Shown here piece after piece: positions 17,789-24,137 of a stretch of 26,934 nt of DNA (the stretch's first letter is position 1; each line of letters starts with the position of its first letter). The stretch is from Ruminococcus sp. UBA3767 (GTDB taxonomy: Bacteria > Bacillota > Clostridia > Oscillospirales > Ruminococcaceae), in NCBI GenBank assembly GCA_002371625.1, contig DFFV01000008.1, forward strand, positions 1-26,934, given 5' to 3'. Both the position numbers and the translations under genes were made by a program. The notes beneath the pieces were generated by a model. That model searched no databases. It worked only from the letters and a program-made list of their open reading frames with translations, and had not been told where the DNA came from.

Positions 17789-17817
17789 ATTATAACACAG
17801 ATCGGGCTTATCGTCAA
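17789..17817 (-). promoter_or_regulatory. Promoter of the radical SAM gene at 16610
   Basis: On the minus strand TTGACG (17812-17817), 17-base spacer, TATAAT (17789-17794) preceded by TGT (extended -10). It leaves a leader of about 80 bases before the ATG at 17701. Confidence 0.82.
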
Positions 17818-17852
17818 TGAAAATCAGCAAACATCACCCGTGTATACACCCG

Positions 17853-17883
17853 AAAACAAAACGGACTGCCATTAAGCAGTCCG
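17853..17883 (-). terminator. Terminator of the 28-residue-repeat protein gene
   Basis: Arms CGGACTGC (17862-17869) and GCAGTCCG (17876-17883) make an 8-base perfect stem with a 6-base loop, followed on the minus strand by TTTTGTTTT. Confidence 0.85.
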
Positions 17884-17916
17884 CATATATGTGAGGGTAT
17901 ATTATGGTCTTTATTA

Positions 17917-18867
17917 TTATGCCTGTGCAGGAATGAAGTTAACGCTTGTTCCGTCGCTGTCGATCCAGTGCAGAGTTCCTGTCTCGGTGATCTTGATAGT
18001 GCCTTCGTGGTTCCTGTCGATCTCGATAGCCTTGGCGACATTGCCGTTGTTATCGTAAGTCATATCGTTCTTTGAACCTCTTGTGTATTCGATCTCACTG
18101 CCTTTTACAGTGCCCATGAAGCCGTAAACGGTGTCGTTGTTGTAGGTGTTGCCGTAACGGATAGTGCAGTAGCACACTATGTCATCAGGCTTTGCGATTA
18201 CCAGCTCAGCTCTTGTACCGTCAGCGGAAACATATCTTCCGGACTTGAATTCGGCAGCAGGGTTCTGGTTCACGTCGTAGCAGTAGCCCGACTCACCTGG
18301 GTGCTTAACTATATTGGCAGACTTTACAGCTGAGGTATCCGTGCCGTTCTGGTTCGCATCGTAGCAGTAGCCCGACTCGCCCGGATGCTTAACTATATTG
18401 GCAGACTTTACAACGGCGGTATCCGTGCCGTTCTGGTTCGCATCGTAGCAGTAACCCGATTCGCCGGGGTGCTTAACTATATTGGCAGACTTTACAGCTG
18501 AGGTATCCGTGCCGTTCTGGTTCGCATCGTAGCAGTAACCCGATTCGCCGGGGTGCTTGACATACTTGCTGACGGTTTCAGCCTGCTTTGTTTCGGTCTT
18601 GACCTCGCTTGTTACCGCTGCCCTGGTAACTTCCTTTCCGGCACCCATTTCTTCAGTCTTTACTGTAGTCGGCACAGCAGAAGCTGCTGTGGTAACTGCG
18701 GCAGCCTTTGGCGCATCCTTTATAGTGGAAGCAGATGCGGTGAATACTGCGATGCTTGTTATCACTGCTGCTGCGGAAACTACTGCGAAGATAGATGCGA
18801 TGACCTTCTTGTTGTGCTTTCTTACCTTTGCTGTTTTGTTGTGTGTGTTTATTTTTGAGTTTTTCAT
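17917..18867 (-). CDS. Exported or membrane-anchored protein with 28-residue tandem repeats, function unknown
   Basis: I do not recognise this 316-residue protein. A basic N-terminus (1-21) precedes a hydrophobic Ala/Val/Ile segment (22-46), either a long signal peptide or a membrane anchor. A Thr/Ala/Val-rich spacer (47-103) follows, then three full 28-residue repeats (104-131, 132-159, 160-187) and a partial fourth (188-202), core KHPGESGYCYDANQNGTD, each with one cysteine. The C-terminal domain (about 205-316) is predicted to be beta-rich (SGRYVSADGTRAELVIAKPD, GFMGTVKGSEIEY, TGTLHWIDSDGTSVNF) and could be a small lipocalin-like barrel; that is inference only. AAGGAG lies 8 bases before the ATG. 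Its promoter carries two 16-bp dyads at fixed spacing that recur before the peptide gene at 20464. Confidence 0.8.
   Translation of the reverse strand: MKNSKINTHNKTAKVRKHNKKVIASIFAVVSAAAVITSIAVFTASASTIKDAPKAAAVTTAASAVPTTVKTEEMGAGKEVTRAAVTSEVKTETKQAETVSKYVKHPGESGYCYDANQNGTDTSAVKSANIVKHPGESGYCYDANQNGTDTAVVKSANIVKHPGESGYCYDANQNGTDTSAVKSANIVKHPGESGYCYDVNQNPAAEFKSGRYVSADGTRAELVIAKPDDIVCYCTIRYGNTYNNDTVYGFMGTVKGSEIEYTRGSKNDMTYDNNGNVAKAIEIDRNHEGTIKITETGTLHWIDSDGTSVNFIPAQA
18262..18558 (-). repeat. 84-bp in-frame tandem repeat, three full copies and a partial fourth
   Basis: Copies at 18475-18558, 18391-18474 and 18307-18390 start at exact 84-base steps, with a truncated copy down to about 18262. By my reading the first and second differ at 3 of 84 bases, and the first and third at 4 of 84. 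Near identity at silent positions points to recent duplication or conversion, so copy number may vary among strains. Confidence 0.92.
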
Positions 18868-18933
18868 ATTGATTTCTCCTTCTCACTTATGTGTTGTTTG
18901 TTTTTGGTTTGTTCTATCCCTTTCTGTGATTAC

Positions 18934-18962
18934 ATAATAGCACGATGAAACGGCAATTTCAA
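18934..18962 (-). promoter_or_regulatory. Promoter of the 28-residue-repeat protein gene
   Basis: On the minus strand TTGAAA (18957-18962), 17-base spacer, TATTAT (18934-18939). The predicted transcription start is near 18927, giving a leader of about 60 bases. Two dyads upstream are centred at about -63 and -93. Confidence 0.75.
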
Positions 18963-18982
18963 TAGACGATTTAGCGCTTGAT

Positions 18983-19058
18983 TGTAGTAAAAACTACATT
19001 CCTGTTGCCTTTTGTAGTATATACTACAGCGCTGATATGCATTGTGGTGAAAAAACAG
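18983..19058. promoter_or_regulatory. 30-bp phased dyad array, first locus
   Basis: TGTAGTAAAAACTACA (18983-18998) and TGTAGTATATACTACA (19013-19028) are perfect 16-bp dyads with 6-base arms, centres exactly 30 bases apart. A degenerate third (TGTGGTGAAAAAACAG, 19043-19058) keeps the same step. The nearest centre is 51.5 bases from the -10 box of the minus-strand promoter, the same distance as at 20345-20360 for the peptide promoter. Position upstream of -35 suggests an activator. Confidence 0.72.
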
Positions 19059-19088
19059 CGTTTTCGTATCAGAAAACGGGATCTTTCC

Positions 19089-19117
19089 TTTACATTTATC
19101 AGAAAATGTGCTATAAT
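19089..19117 (+). promoter_or_regulatory. Promoter of the gene at 19179
   Basis: TTTACA (19089-19094), 17-base spacer, TATAAT (19112-19117) preceded by TGC (extended -10). The leader to the ATG at 19179 is about 55 bases. It is divergent from the repeat-protein promoter and shares the intergenic space with the dyad array, but at a different spacing from it. Confidence 0.78.
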
Positions 19118-19178
19118 AATTATAGTACAAAATGATCGTTGTTATGCATAGTGTGTTATTGAAAAGGAGGGTAGTCGT

Positions 19179-19619
19179 ATGTTTATTGACCGTTATAAAT
19201 ATGTCAGGATACAGGGAAAGGCTCTTGCAAAAAATACAATGTACGCAAAGGGCGTGTTCAGTATGTGCTGGCAGCTGATACAGCAGGATGTTATGGAGCA
19301 GGAGGACGAGGACCTTTACCGTGAGATAGACAGCTGGTTCGCTGAAAATCTGCCGTGGCCGCCGCAGTGTAAAAGGCGTGAGCCTGTGGTGTGCTGGTTC
19401 AAAACGGAAAACTCCGAAGAGATGATGAAGATGATACGCCCGGCTCTTTGGCTGCTTGAAAAATATGACCACCCATATTATCTTGTTTACACCAACACTC
19501 CCGGAGAGATAGTGTATGAGGATAAGTATCAGGTGGTAGCCAAGACAGACGGCTATCTTCAGATAGACGAGCTTCAGCCCTCGTGGTCGCCCGATGACGG
19601 TGAGGAGCAGGAACAATAA
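19179..19619 (+). CDS. Conserved-looking hypothetical protein, 146 residues
   Basis: I do not recognise this protein. It has no signal peptide or membrane helix and looks cytosolic and soluble, with many aromatic residues (WQLIQQDVMEQED, WFAENLPWPPQCKRREPVVCWF, ALWLLEKYDHPYYLVYTNTPG) and an acidic tail ending DDGEEQEQ. The gene is well supported: a strong AAAAGGAGGG 8 bases before the ATG, a consensus promoter 60 bases upstream, and plus-strand coding bias. A 228-codon frame on the opposite strand is its shadow. It is followed after 44 bases by a flavin reductase-like gene with no terminator between them, so the two may share a transcript. Confidence 0.75.
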   Translation: MFIDRYKYVRIQGKALAKNTMYAKGVFSMCWQLIQQDVMEQEDEDLYREIDSWFAENLPWPPQCKRREPVVCWFKTENSEEMMKMIRPALWLLEKYDHPYYLVYTNTPGEIVYEDKYQVVAKTDGYLQIDELQPSWSPDDGEEQEQ

Positions 19620-19663
19620 GCGATGCTTAGTATATTCATTATTATATAACAGGAGGAATCGAT

Positions 19664-20227
19664 ATGAAAAAACAGATCACCACGACCGAGGCAATTTTCC
19701 CGATGCCTGTTCTGCTTATCTCGACCTTTAACGAGGACGGAACGGTAGATGTTATGAACGCCGCATGGGGAACTATGCTTGAGCGTGACATGGTAGCTCT
19801 CAATCTCACCGAAACTCATCAGACTGTAAAGAACATCAAGGCAAGAAAGGGCTTTGTGGTGCACATAGCCGATGCAAAGCACGTTACTCAAGCTGACTGG
19901 TTCGGAGTTGTGAGCGGCGGAAAGGATGCGGATAAATTCGCAAAAAGCTCAATGACATTTGAAAAGTCCGGGCTTGTTGATGCGCCTATAATAAATGAGC
20001 TCCCGATAGCTATCGAGTGTGAGTTTGTTGAGTATCAGAGCGATGAAACGGGACTTGGCGTTATCGGCAAGGTGCTCAGGACATCTGTTGAGGAAGCTGT
20101 TATGAAAGACGGCAAGGTGGACATTGACGCACTTGAGGCAATCGCATTTGATCCTTACACTCACGGCTATTATAAAGTAGGCGGCAGAGTAGGCGATGCA
20201 TTCAAGGACGGACTTGAACTGAAATAA
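19664..20227 (+). CDS. Flavin reductase-like FMN-binding split-barrel protein
   Basis: This 187-residue cytosolic protein matches the flavin reductase-like split barrel: an N-terminal FPMPVLLISTFNEDGTVDVMNAAW strand pair, TETHQTVKNIKARKGFVVHI, then the DWFGVVSG loop and the C-terminal barrel ending TKG-like HGYYKVGGRVGDAF. Relatives bind FMN and reduce flavins or act as flavoredoxin-like electron carriers in anaerobes. AGGAGG lies 8 bases before the ATG at 19664. It follows the unknown 146-residue protein by 44 bases and ends in a strong terminator, so the pair is probably a small redox-related unit; electron donor and acceptor are not evident. Confidence 0.87.
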   Translation: MKKQITTTEAIFPMPVLLISTFNEDGTVDVMNAAWGTMLERDMVALNLTETHQTVKNIKARKGFVVHIADAKHVTQADWFGVVSGGKDADKFAKSSMTFEKSGLVDAPIINELPIAIECEFVEYQSDETGLGVIGKVLRTSVEEAVMKDGKVDIDALEAIAFDPYTHGYYKVGGRVGDAFKDGLELK

Positions 20228-20239
20228 GAAATATCACAC

Positions 20240-20273
20240 AGCACCTGTTCCAAAAGCGGAGCAGGTGCTTTTT
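20240..20273 (+). terminator. Terminator of the flavin reductase-like gene
   Basis: Arms AGCACCTG (20240-20247) and CAGGTGCT (20262-20269), extended inside by a TCC/GGA pair of triplets, are followed by TTTTT. It isolates the upstream genes from the peptide transcription unit that follows. Confidence 0.87.
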
Positions 20274-20284
20274 ACTGCTTGTTT

Positions 20285-20390
20285 TACGGGTATTACTACA
20301 ATTTTCCCCGAAAGTGTATAATAAACTACACTTGCAGCGAAATGTGTAGCATAAACTACAAACAGGTGCAAAACTGTATATTGCATTTCT
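20285..20390. promoter_or_regulatory. 30-bp phased dyad array, second locus
   Basis: Two 16-bp dyads, TGTATAATAAACTACA (20315-20330) and TGTAGCATAAACTACA (20345-20360), are centred 30 bases apart. Half-sites continue the step on both sides: ACTACA at 20295-20300 and TGTATA at 20375-20380, the latter touching the -35 box. Relative to the predicted start near 20416 the dyads lie at about -63 and -93, matching the array upstream of the repeat-protein gene. Confidence 0.72.
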
Positions 20391-20409
20391 TTTGCGGCTG
20401 TGTTATCAT
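20381..20409 (+). promoter_or_regulatory. Promoter of the 25-residue peptide transcript
   Basis: TTGCAT (20381-20386), 17-base spacer, TATCAT (20404-20409) preceded by TGT (extended -10). The -10 and -35 boxes are imperfect, as expected of an activator-dependent promoter. Transcription from about 20416 to the terminator at 20686-20715 gives an RNA of about 300 bases. Confidence 0.7.
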
Positions 20410-20463
20410 ACAGTCAGAGAAAAGAAATAAGCAGTGAGAGCAAAAGAAAGGAGAACGACATTA

Positions 20464-20541
20464 ATGAAACTTGCGGTTTTAGTTTTCGGCGCAGCTTATG
20501 CTGCAATAGTTACCAAAACAGCACTTGGCCGCACTATCTGA
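20464..20541 (+). CDS. 25-residue hydrophobic small peptide, candidate signal or regulatory peptide
   Basis: This 25-codon frame opens MKLAVLVFGAAYAA and ends TKTALGRTI, with TGA at 20539-20541. One lysine precedes a hydrophobic stretch of about 14 residues (3-16), then a short polar, basic tail, as in membrane-inserting microproteins, type I toxin-like peptides or short exported pheromones. AAAGGAG lies 10 bases before the ATG, slightly far but strong. The gene sits alone on a roughly 300-base transcript with its own promoter, upstream dyad array and terminator, which argues that it is real. No homologue is known to me, and no exporter, peptidase or receptor is adjacent, so function is open. 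Confidence 0.55.
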   Translation: MKLAVLVFGAAYAAIVTKTALGRTI

Positions 20542-20685
20542 TAAACGATCACAAGTACCCCTTATATAATACTATATCATCAAACAACTAAAAAGGAGGC
20601 GAAACGCTGAGAGCACTTGAACACATTAAACTATATTCAACCCCTTCTACAAAACACAATTACATAACTTTTCCCAAATCAATTT
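20542..20685 (+). other. Non-coding 3' part of the peptide transcript with an isolated ribosome-site sequence
   Basis: AT-rich sequence between the peptide stop and the terminator. It contains a near-perfect AAAAAGGAGG (20590-20599) with no ATG, GTG or TTG within 15 bases; a CTG lies 7 bases away (20607), but that frame runs through the terminator. It may be a regulatory RNA segment, a decayed second gene or a rare CTG start. Confidence 0.4.
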
Positions 20686-20715
20686 ATGTCGTGCATAGTG
20701 CACGGCATTTTTTTG
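20686..20715 (+). terminator. Terminator of the small-peptide transcript
   Basis: A stem of ten pairs, including one G-T pair (20686-20695 with 20699-20708, core CGTGCA/TGCACG), has a 3-base loop and is followed by seven T residues. Confidence 0.85.
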
Positions 20716-20746
20716 TCCGCTGCGATCGTTATCGCTTGAAAAACAA

Positions 20747-20780
20747 AACAGAGCCTGACAGATGAATGTCCGGCTCTGTT
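20747..20780 (-). terminator. Terminator of the YolD-like gene
   Basis: Arms AACAGAGCC (20747-20755) and GGCTCTGTT (20772-20780) with an inner GACA/TGTC extension, starting 3 bases after the stop codon on the minus strand. A T-rich tail (TTTTGTTTTTC) follows. The plus strand also ends in T residues, so it may work both ways. Confidence 0.85.
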
Positions 20781-20782
20781 TT

Positions 20783-21193
20783 TTATGTCTTGTCAATATC
20801 AAGCGTGTAAATGTCGCTCAGCAGTATCCTTTCACCGTCTGCAAATACAAGCGCCCTTACAGCACTGTCAAAAGTCCTGACTGCGCCTGCCTTTATCTCA
20901 AAGCGTCCGCCTGCTTTAAGGCTGTCCTCAATAAAGTGCGTTGCTGTTACAAGCGGCTTTTGCGGCAGCATTTCCATCAGCTGAGCAAATCTCTCATCAA
21001 GCTCCGCCTTTTCGTCCTCTGTCAGCTCGGGGCGCTTTTCTGTCAGGCGCTCGGCTTCCTCAACAGCCGAATCATAGCCGACAAGCGCCTCAAACGGCGA
21101 AAACTGTGCTGCCCTGTCCTGCATCGGCATCGGCGGGAATTCGCTGTGCACAGGGCGTGAAAGGTGCTTCATATCATCGTATTTGTCGCTCAT
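20783..21193 (-). CDS. YolD-like protein
   Basis: This 136-residue protein carries the YolD-like signature RAAQFSPFEALVGYDSAVEEAERLTEKRPELTEDE in its N-terminal half (about 26-60), followed by a beta-rich C-terminal half (VTATHFIEDSLKAGGRFEIK, ALVFADGERILLSDIYTLDI). In many Firmicutes YolD-like proteins are encoded beside a Y-family (DinB/UvrX/ImuB-like) DNA polymerase and linked to mutagenic DNA repair. Here no polymerase is adjacent, so the gene is solitary and that role is only a possibility. I start at 21193, where GGGGTGATT precedes the ATG; a longer frame reaching 21247 overlaps the promoter. It has its own promoter and terminator. Confidence 0.82.
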   Translation of the reverse strand: MSDKYDDMKHLSRPVHSEFPPMPMQDRAAQFSPFEALVGYDSAVEEAERLTEKRPELTEDEKAELDERFAQLMEMLPQKPLVTATHFIEDSLKAGGRFEIKAGAVRTFDSAVRALVFADGERILLSDIYTLDIDKT

Positions 21194-21235
21194 TTTATAA
21201 TCACCCCACAGGTGTCGTTTAATGCTTGTATTACA

Positions 21236-21264
21236 AATATACCACATTGTGACGGGCTTTTCAA
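21236..21264 (-). promoter_or_regulatory. Promoter of the YolD-like gene
   Basis: On the minus strand TTGAAA (21259-21264), 17-base spacer, TATATT (21236-21241) preceded by TGG (extended -10). Transcription should start near 21229, leaving a leader of about 35 bases. Confidence 0.72.
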
Positions 21265-21296
21265 TGCCGCAGCGTTATTATTTTGAAGTTTCCCTG

Positions 21297-21325
21297 TTGA
21301 CCTTGGCGGTGAAATGGTGTATAAT
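21297..21325 (+). promoter_or_regulatory. Promoter of the LRR-CWB2 / dipeptidase operon
   Basis: TTGACC (21297-21302), 17-base spacer, TATAAT (21320-21325). It is back to back with the YolD promoter, with only about 30 bases between the two -35 boxes. The leader to the ATG at 21372 is about 40 bases. Confidence 0.83.
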
Positions 21326-21371
21326 GTTTACGGGAAAACCACGTTGTTTCGCAGAAAGAGGGAATATAACC

Positions 21372-24113
21372 ATGAAGAAGAAAATACTGTCAGCGGCTCT
21401 TGCGTTATGCCTTGCTTTTGGCAGCGCAGCAGCACTTCCGAAGGACGTTTTTACTCAGATAAGCGGCGTAAGCGTTTCCGCTGCCGATACAGCGACATCA
21501 GGCAAGTGCGGCGATAAGATCACATGGTCGCTCAAAAACGGAGTGCTGACCATCAGCGGAAGCGGCAATATGTACAATTACGCCACATTTACAAATGGCC
21601 ACTCGCCGTTTTATAACAGGCAGGACATCACCTCGGTCGTTATAGAAAAAGGCGTTGTAAAGATCGGAGACTGTGCTTTTTACGGATGCAGCAAACTGAC
21701 CGGCGTTACGATCCCCACAAGTGTTATGAATATAGGCAGATTCGCATTCGCAAAATGTGAAAAGATACAGAAGCTGTCACTTCACGCTGCTATGAAAACT
21801 ATCGGACCCGGAGCTTTTTCCGACTGCACTGAGCTTTCTTCGGTGGGTATCCCCCCGACTGTTTCAATGATAGAATATGACACTTTCAGAAACTGCAAAG
21901 CGTTAAAGTCGATATATATACATAAAAATGTAACTATTATCTCAACGTCCGCATTTGATGGATGTTCGGGCCTTGAGATGATAAAGGTGAACGGAGATAA
22001 CAAATACTTCACCGGCATTAACGGGGACGGAGTAGTTTATACCAAGGATAAAGCAACGCTTTTTCTTTGTCCGCAGGGCAAAACCTCGGTCACTATCCCC
22101 TCAAGCATCAGAAATATAGGTGAATATGCGTTTCATGGCTGCGATAAGATAAAAAGCATAACGATACCCGAGGGAGTATTTTCTGTCAGCAATCAGGCTT
22201 TTTCAGGCTGTAATGGATTAACAGCGATCAATATTCCCAAAAGTGCCGGATTTGTGTCTTCGCTGGCATTTTCCGGATGCAATAACCTTAAAAGCATAAC
22301 AGTCGATAAGAACAACAAGTATTATTCTGCTGTTGACGGGGTGGTTTACGATAAGGATAAGACCATGCTGCTCATAGTGCCTAATGCAAAGGCAGCGTTG
22401 AATATACCGGCAACGGTAACTGAAATAGGAAGCTATTCTGTTTCTTACAATAGCGCTATGACGAGCCTGACTATCCCCTCCGGCGTTAAAATAATATATG
22501 ATAATGCGTTCTACTACAGCACCAAACTGAAAACCATAACTGTTCCCGACAGCGTGACGAGTATAGGGAGAAGTGCTTTTTATTATTGTGCTTCGCTTGA
22601 ATCATTCAAGGTACCTGCGAAAGTGACGCAGCTGCCCGAGAGTCTGTTTTTTGGCTGCAATGCTCTTAAAAATGTTACCCTGCATAATAATATCAGGTCG
22701 ATAGCTGATTACTGCTTTGCAGATTGCCCTGCACTTACATCGTTATATATCCCCGAGGGCGTAACAACATTAGGTCAGTATATTCTTGACAGCTCAGGCA
22801 TCAGGAACCTCACCGTTCCGTCAACCGTTAAGACTATCGGCAAAAACTCTTTTGCTATTTGCCTGCATCTGAAGAATGTATATATCTCTCGTGGAGTCAA
22901 AAATATCGGCGAAGGTGCTTTCAGAAGCTGCTTGGAGCTTGAGGATGTCGTGATACCCGACACGGTTGTGTCGATAGGCGACAATGCATTTGCATTGAGC
23001 AAGGTGCTCAGGACCGTGTTTGTTCCGTCAAGTGTCAAAACCATCAGTGCATCTGCGTTCGGATCAGGTCCATCTCGTCCGAAGGACAGTGCTTTCAGGA
23101 TCTGCTCGGTGCAGGGAAGTGCGGCTGAAAAGTTTGCAAAGGATAATAAATTTGCTTTCACCCCCGTGATAAAGACCACACGTCTTGCAGGCGAGGGAAG
23201 ATACTCTACCGCAGTGCAGATCTCAAAGAATACTTACAGTACAGCTTCGACGGTCGTGCTTGCCTACGGGCTGAATTATGCCGATGCGCTTGCGGGAGTG
23301 CCGCTTGCGAAAAAGTATAAAGCACCTATACTGCTTACCGATTCAAGATCGCTCGAGCCTGCAACTCTTGACGAGATAAGAAGGCTTGGCGCAACAAATG
23401 TTGTGCTTCTCGGCGGCGAGGGCGTTATCGGGAAGGAAATAACAGACCAACTCAAAAAAGCAGGCATAGCAGAGAATAAGATAGTTCGCATATCGGGAAA
23501 GACACGCTTTTCAACGGCGGTTGCTATCGCTGAAAAGCTCAATACAGCACCTTCGGAAGTGTTCTTTGTGTACGGCTTCGGCTACGCAGATGCGCTTTCT
23601 GTAAGCCCTGTTGCAGCGCTGAAAGGTGCACCGGTAATATACCTGAATAAAAGCGGTGAGATGGACGCTGATACAAAGGCATATCTTGAAAAGCTGAAGA
23701 AAAAGGGCTGCGTAAAGAATGCTTATGTTATCGGCGGCGAGGGTGTTATCGACAAGCAGATGATGAATAATGCCGCAAAGACACTCGGCCTTTCAAAGGC
23801 AACAAGAGTTTCGGGAACTGACAGGTACGCTACCTGCACGGCTGTGAACAATACATTCAAAAGTGTATTCAAGCAAGGCACAGTCTGCATCGCAACAGGC
23901 ACGGATTATCCCGATGCACTGGCAGGCGGAGTTTTTGCAGCAAAGTATTATTCACCCTTGATGCTTATCAACGGCAAGTCCGCAAAGCCTGAGCTTTCAA
24001 GCGGACAAAAGTCGTTTATTAAGAGCTGCAAGGCAACTAAGCTGGCAGCGTTCGGCGGCGCAGGTGCTGTTTCGCCGGATCACATCGTATACGTTTCAGA
24101 CAATACAAAATAA
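21372..24113 (+). CDS. Secreted BspA-like LRR protein with CWB2 anchor
   Basis: This 913-residue surface protein has a signal peptide (1-22) nearly identical to that of the protein at 346-3276, the same entry module (SGKCGDKITWSLKNGVLTIS), a long LRR_5 array (about 80-590; units like IPTSVMNIGRFAFAKCEKI), two insertions of the type VDGVVYDKDKTMLL, and three CWB2 repeats (about 602-913, opening TTRLAGEGRYSTA). Unlike its paralogue it goes straight from LRRs to CWB2 without the Cys-rich linker. I chose the ATG at 21372, 8 bases after GAGGGAA; a longer frame from 21222 begins before the promoter. It is followed after 24 bases, with no terminator, by a VanX-like dipeptidase gene, so a surface adhesin-like protein and a wall-precursor enzyme are probably co-transcribed. 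Confidence 0.93.
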   Translation: MKKKILSAALALCLAFGSAAALPKDVFTQISGVSVSAADTATSGKCGDKITWSLKNGVLTISGSGNMYNYATFTNGHSPFYNRQDITSVVIEKGVVKIGDCAFYGCSKLTGVTIPTSVMNIGRFAFAKCEKIQKLSLHAAMKTIGPGAFSDCTELSSVGIPPTVSMIEYDTFRNCKALKSIYIHKNVTIISTSAFDGCSGLEMIKVNGDNKYFTGINGDGVVYTKDKATLFLCPQGKTSVTIPSSIRNIGEYAFHGCDKIKSITIPEGVFSVSNQAFSGCNGLTAINIPKSAGFVSSLAFSGCNNLKSITVDKNNKYYSAVDGVVYDKDKTMLLIVPNAKAALNIPATVTEIGSYSVSYNSAMTSLTIPSGVKIIYDNAFYYSTKLKTITVPDSVTSIGRSAFYYCASLESFKVPAKVTQLPESLFFGCNALKNVTLHNNIRSIADYCFADCPALTSLYIPEGVTTLGQYILDSSGIRNLTVPSTVKTIGKNSFAICLHLKNVYISRGVKNIGEGAFRSCLELEDVVIPDTVVSIGDNAFALSKVLRTVFVPSSVKTISASAFGSGPSRPKDSAFRICSVQGSAAEKFAKDNKFAFTPVIKTTRLAGEGRYSTAVQISKNTYSTASTVVLAYGLNYADALAGVPLAKKYKAPILLTDSRSLEPATLDEIRRLGATNVVLLGGEGVIGKEITDQLKKAGIAENKIVRISGKTRFSTAVAIAEKLNTAPSEVFFVYGFGYADALSVSPVAALKGAPVIYLNKSGEMDADTKAYLEKLKKKGCVKNAYVIGGEGVIDKQMMNNAAKTLGLSKATRVSGTDRYATCTAVNNTFKSVFKQGTVCIATGTDYPDALAGGVFAAKYYSPLMLINGKSAKPELSSGQKSFIKSCKATKLAAFGGAGAVSPDHIVYVSDNTK

Positions 24114-24137
24114 AGATATATCATAAGGGAGTCGGCT

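Noticed and set aside
18262..18558. Possible CRISPR array
   Set aside because: The repeats are contiguous 84-base units without spacers, in frame inside a protein-coding gene.
18930..19616. 228-codon minus-strand frame opposite the 146-residue protein gene
   Set aside because: It runs through both promoters and the dyad array and has composition typical of an antisense shadow; the plus-strand gene has promoter and ribosome-site support.
20607..20763. CTG-started frame after the AAAAAGGAGG element as a real gene
   Set aside because: It would have to be translated through a strong terminator hairpin, and CTG starts are rare; kept only as an observation.
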